From contig SSBO01000012.1 in the NCBI GenBank assembly GCA_005281725.1, positions 11,688,426 to 11,752,425 of the forward strand: 64,000 nucleotides of DNA, read 5' to 3'. Of this stretch, positions 63,600-64,000 are shown piece by piece. This stretch comes from Wuchereria bancrofti (lineage: Eukaryota > Nematoda > Chromadorea > Rhabditida > Onchocercidae). Both the position numbers and the translations under genes were made by a program. Position 1 is the first letter of the stretch; each line of letters begins with the position of its first letter. The notes under the pieces were generated by a model that was given only the letters and a program-made list of their open reading frames with translations, was not told the origin of the DNA and did not search any database.

Positions 63600-64000
63600 T
63601 TAACGTTAAAATGTATGGCTTGTTGGCCGCTGCACTAGTGCTCTAAAGAAAAACAATACGATGAAAACTTAAATTGAACATATCCCATGCATATCACCGT
63701 TTTATACATTTCTTATGCAAACGGTAGTGACACAAGTCATTACCAACAACATTCCGATTAATATTTATAAAACATGCCGAATGGCCAGGAAAAAGTGACT
63801 GTGAAAAAAAAAGACTCCAAAATCTGCCTTCGTATTTTAGAAAAGAGAACATAGCTCTCACGTGATATATTTAAATGGAATGAAAGAAACGTGCAAACAC
63901 ACCTGTGGAATAGTTGAAACAGGGTATATTCGTTGATACGTTTGTACATTCTTTGAAGCTACAAGTTGATTGGTAGGATGAGAAGTTGCCGTTATCAGTG
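63600..64000 (-). other. second, diverged copy of sma-9 exons 8-9
   Basis: Directly after the N at 63599 the sequence repeats 55910-56310 in the same orientation with scattered substitutions and small indels, continuing to the window end. On the minus strand it contains the start of the exon that begins STSAAA (with one Ser-to-Asn change) and part of the preceding Thr/Val-rich exon, where the exon end reads VSTIPQ instead of VSTFQQ. It may be the other allele of sma-9 placed here by the assembler, or a recent partial paralogue. Confidence 0.88.

Noticed and set aside
1..64000. Bacterial or endosymbiont (Wolbachia-like) insertions, CRISPR arrays, tRNA or rRNA genes
   Set aside because: No long uninterrupted bacterial-type frames, regularly spaced repeats or recognisable RNA genes were seen on reading both strands. 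A tRNA scan or homology search could still find short ones.

Overview
The window looks like AT-rich, intron-rich nuclear DNA from a parasitic nematode. Spirurid/filarial is my inference; no species-level marker was seen. The reasons are small introns with TTTCAG/TTTTAG-type acceptors, acceptor-like AGs placed 0-15 bases before start codons as expected for spliced-leader trans-splicing, a nematode-type chemoreceptor GPCR, a nematode-like Schnurri/SMA-9 factor and a BEL/Pao retroelement fragment. No bacterial gene, CRISPR array, phage or plasmid feature was seen.

Layout. 1-9.9 kb: mostly no recognisable gene; a possible last exon at the left edge, a candidate 42-residue membrane micropeptide, a short hairpin and a short tandem duplication. 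10.0-13.5 kb (+): KIN17, nine exons. 14.4-15.2 kb (+): PIN4/Par14-type parvulin, three exons. 17.5-18.3 kb (+): remains of an IQ-motif gene. 19.5-24.6 kb (-): GPR107/GPR108-type seven-pass protein. 26.3-29.5 kb (-): PINCH/UNC-97 with five LIM domains, eight exons. 31.8-36.7 kb: an inverted repeat whose left arm holds the 3' end of an Sra-superfamily-like chemoreceptor gene (-) that carries frame damage. 37.7 kb (-): an isolated exon of a multi-pass protein. 40.4-43.0 kb (+): LPGAT1-type acyltransferase, eight exons. 44.2-45.0 kb (-): 3' end of an unrecognised gene. 45.5-48.2 kb: a 1.3 kb diverged direct duplication separated by a long TA run and a single N. 48.2-60.1 kb (-): a Schnurri/SMA-9 zinc-finger gene of about 26 exons. 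60.4-64 kb: assembly-damaged end with an 895-base exact duplication, a BEL/Pao fragment and a second, diverged copy of two sma-9 exons.

The genes do not form one pathway. They are conserved housekeeping or developmental genes: KIN17 (DNA/RNA metabolism), parvulin, GPR107/108 (Golgi/endosome trafficking), PINCH (integrin adhesion, muscle attachment), acyltransferase (phospholipid remodelling) and SMA-9 (BMP signalling cofactor). Exon limits were placed by reading splice sites and checking that the codon phases join; most genes close perfectly, and places where they do not are stated.

Four N junctions (46892, 50213-50228, 61317, 63599) coincide with repeated flanks, so several apparent duplications are probably assembly products. 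I found no convincing new biological system. The most interesting sequence-level observations are the 495-base identical inverted repeat around a decaying chemoreceptor gene, the compensating frameshifts in that gene, and the IQ-motif exon whose glutamine codon is a stop.
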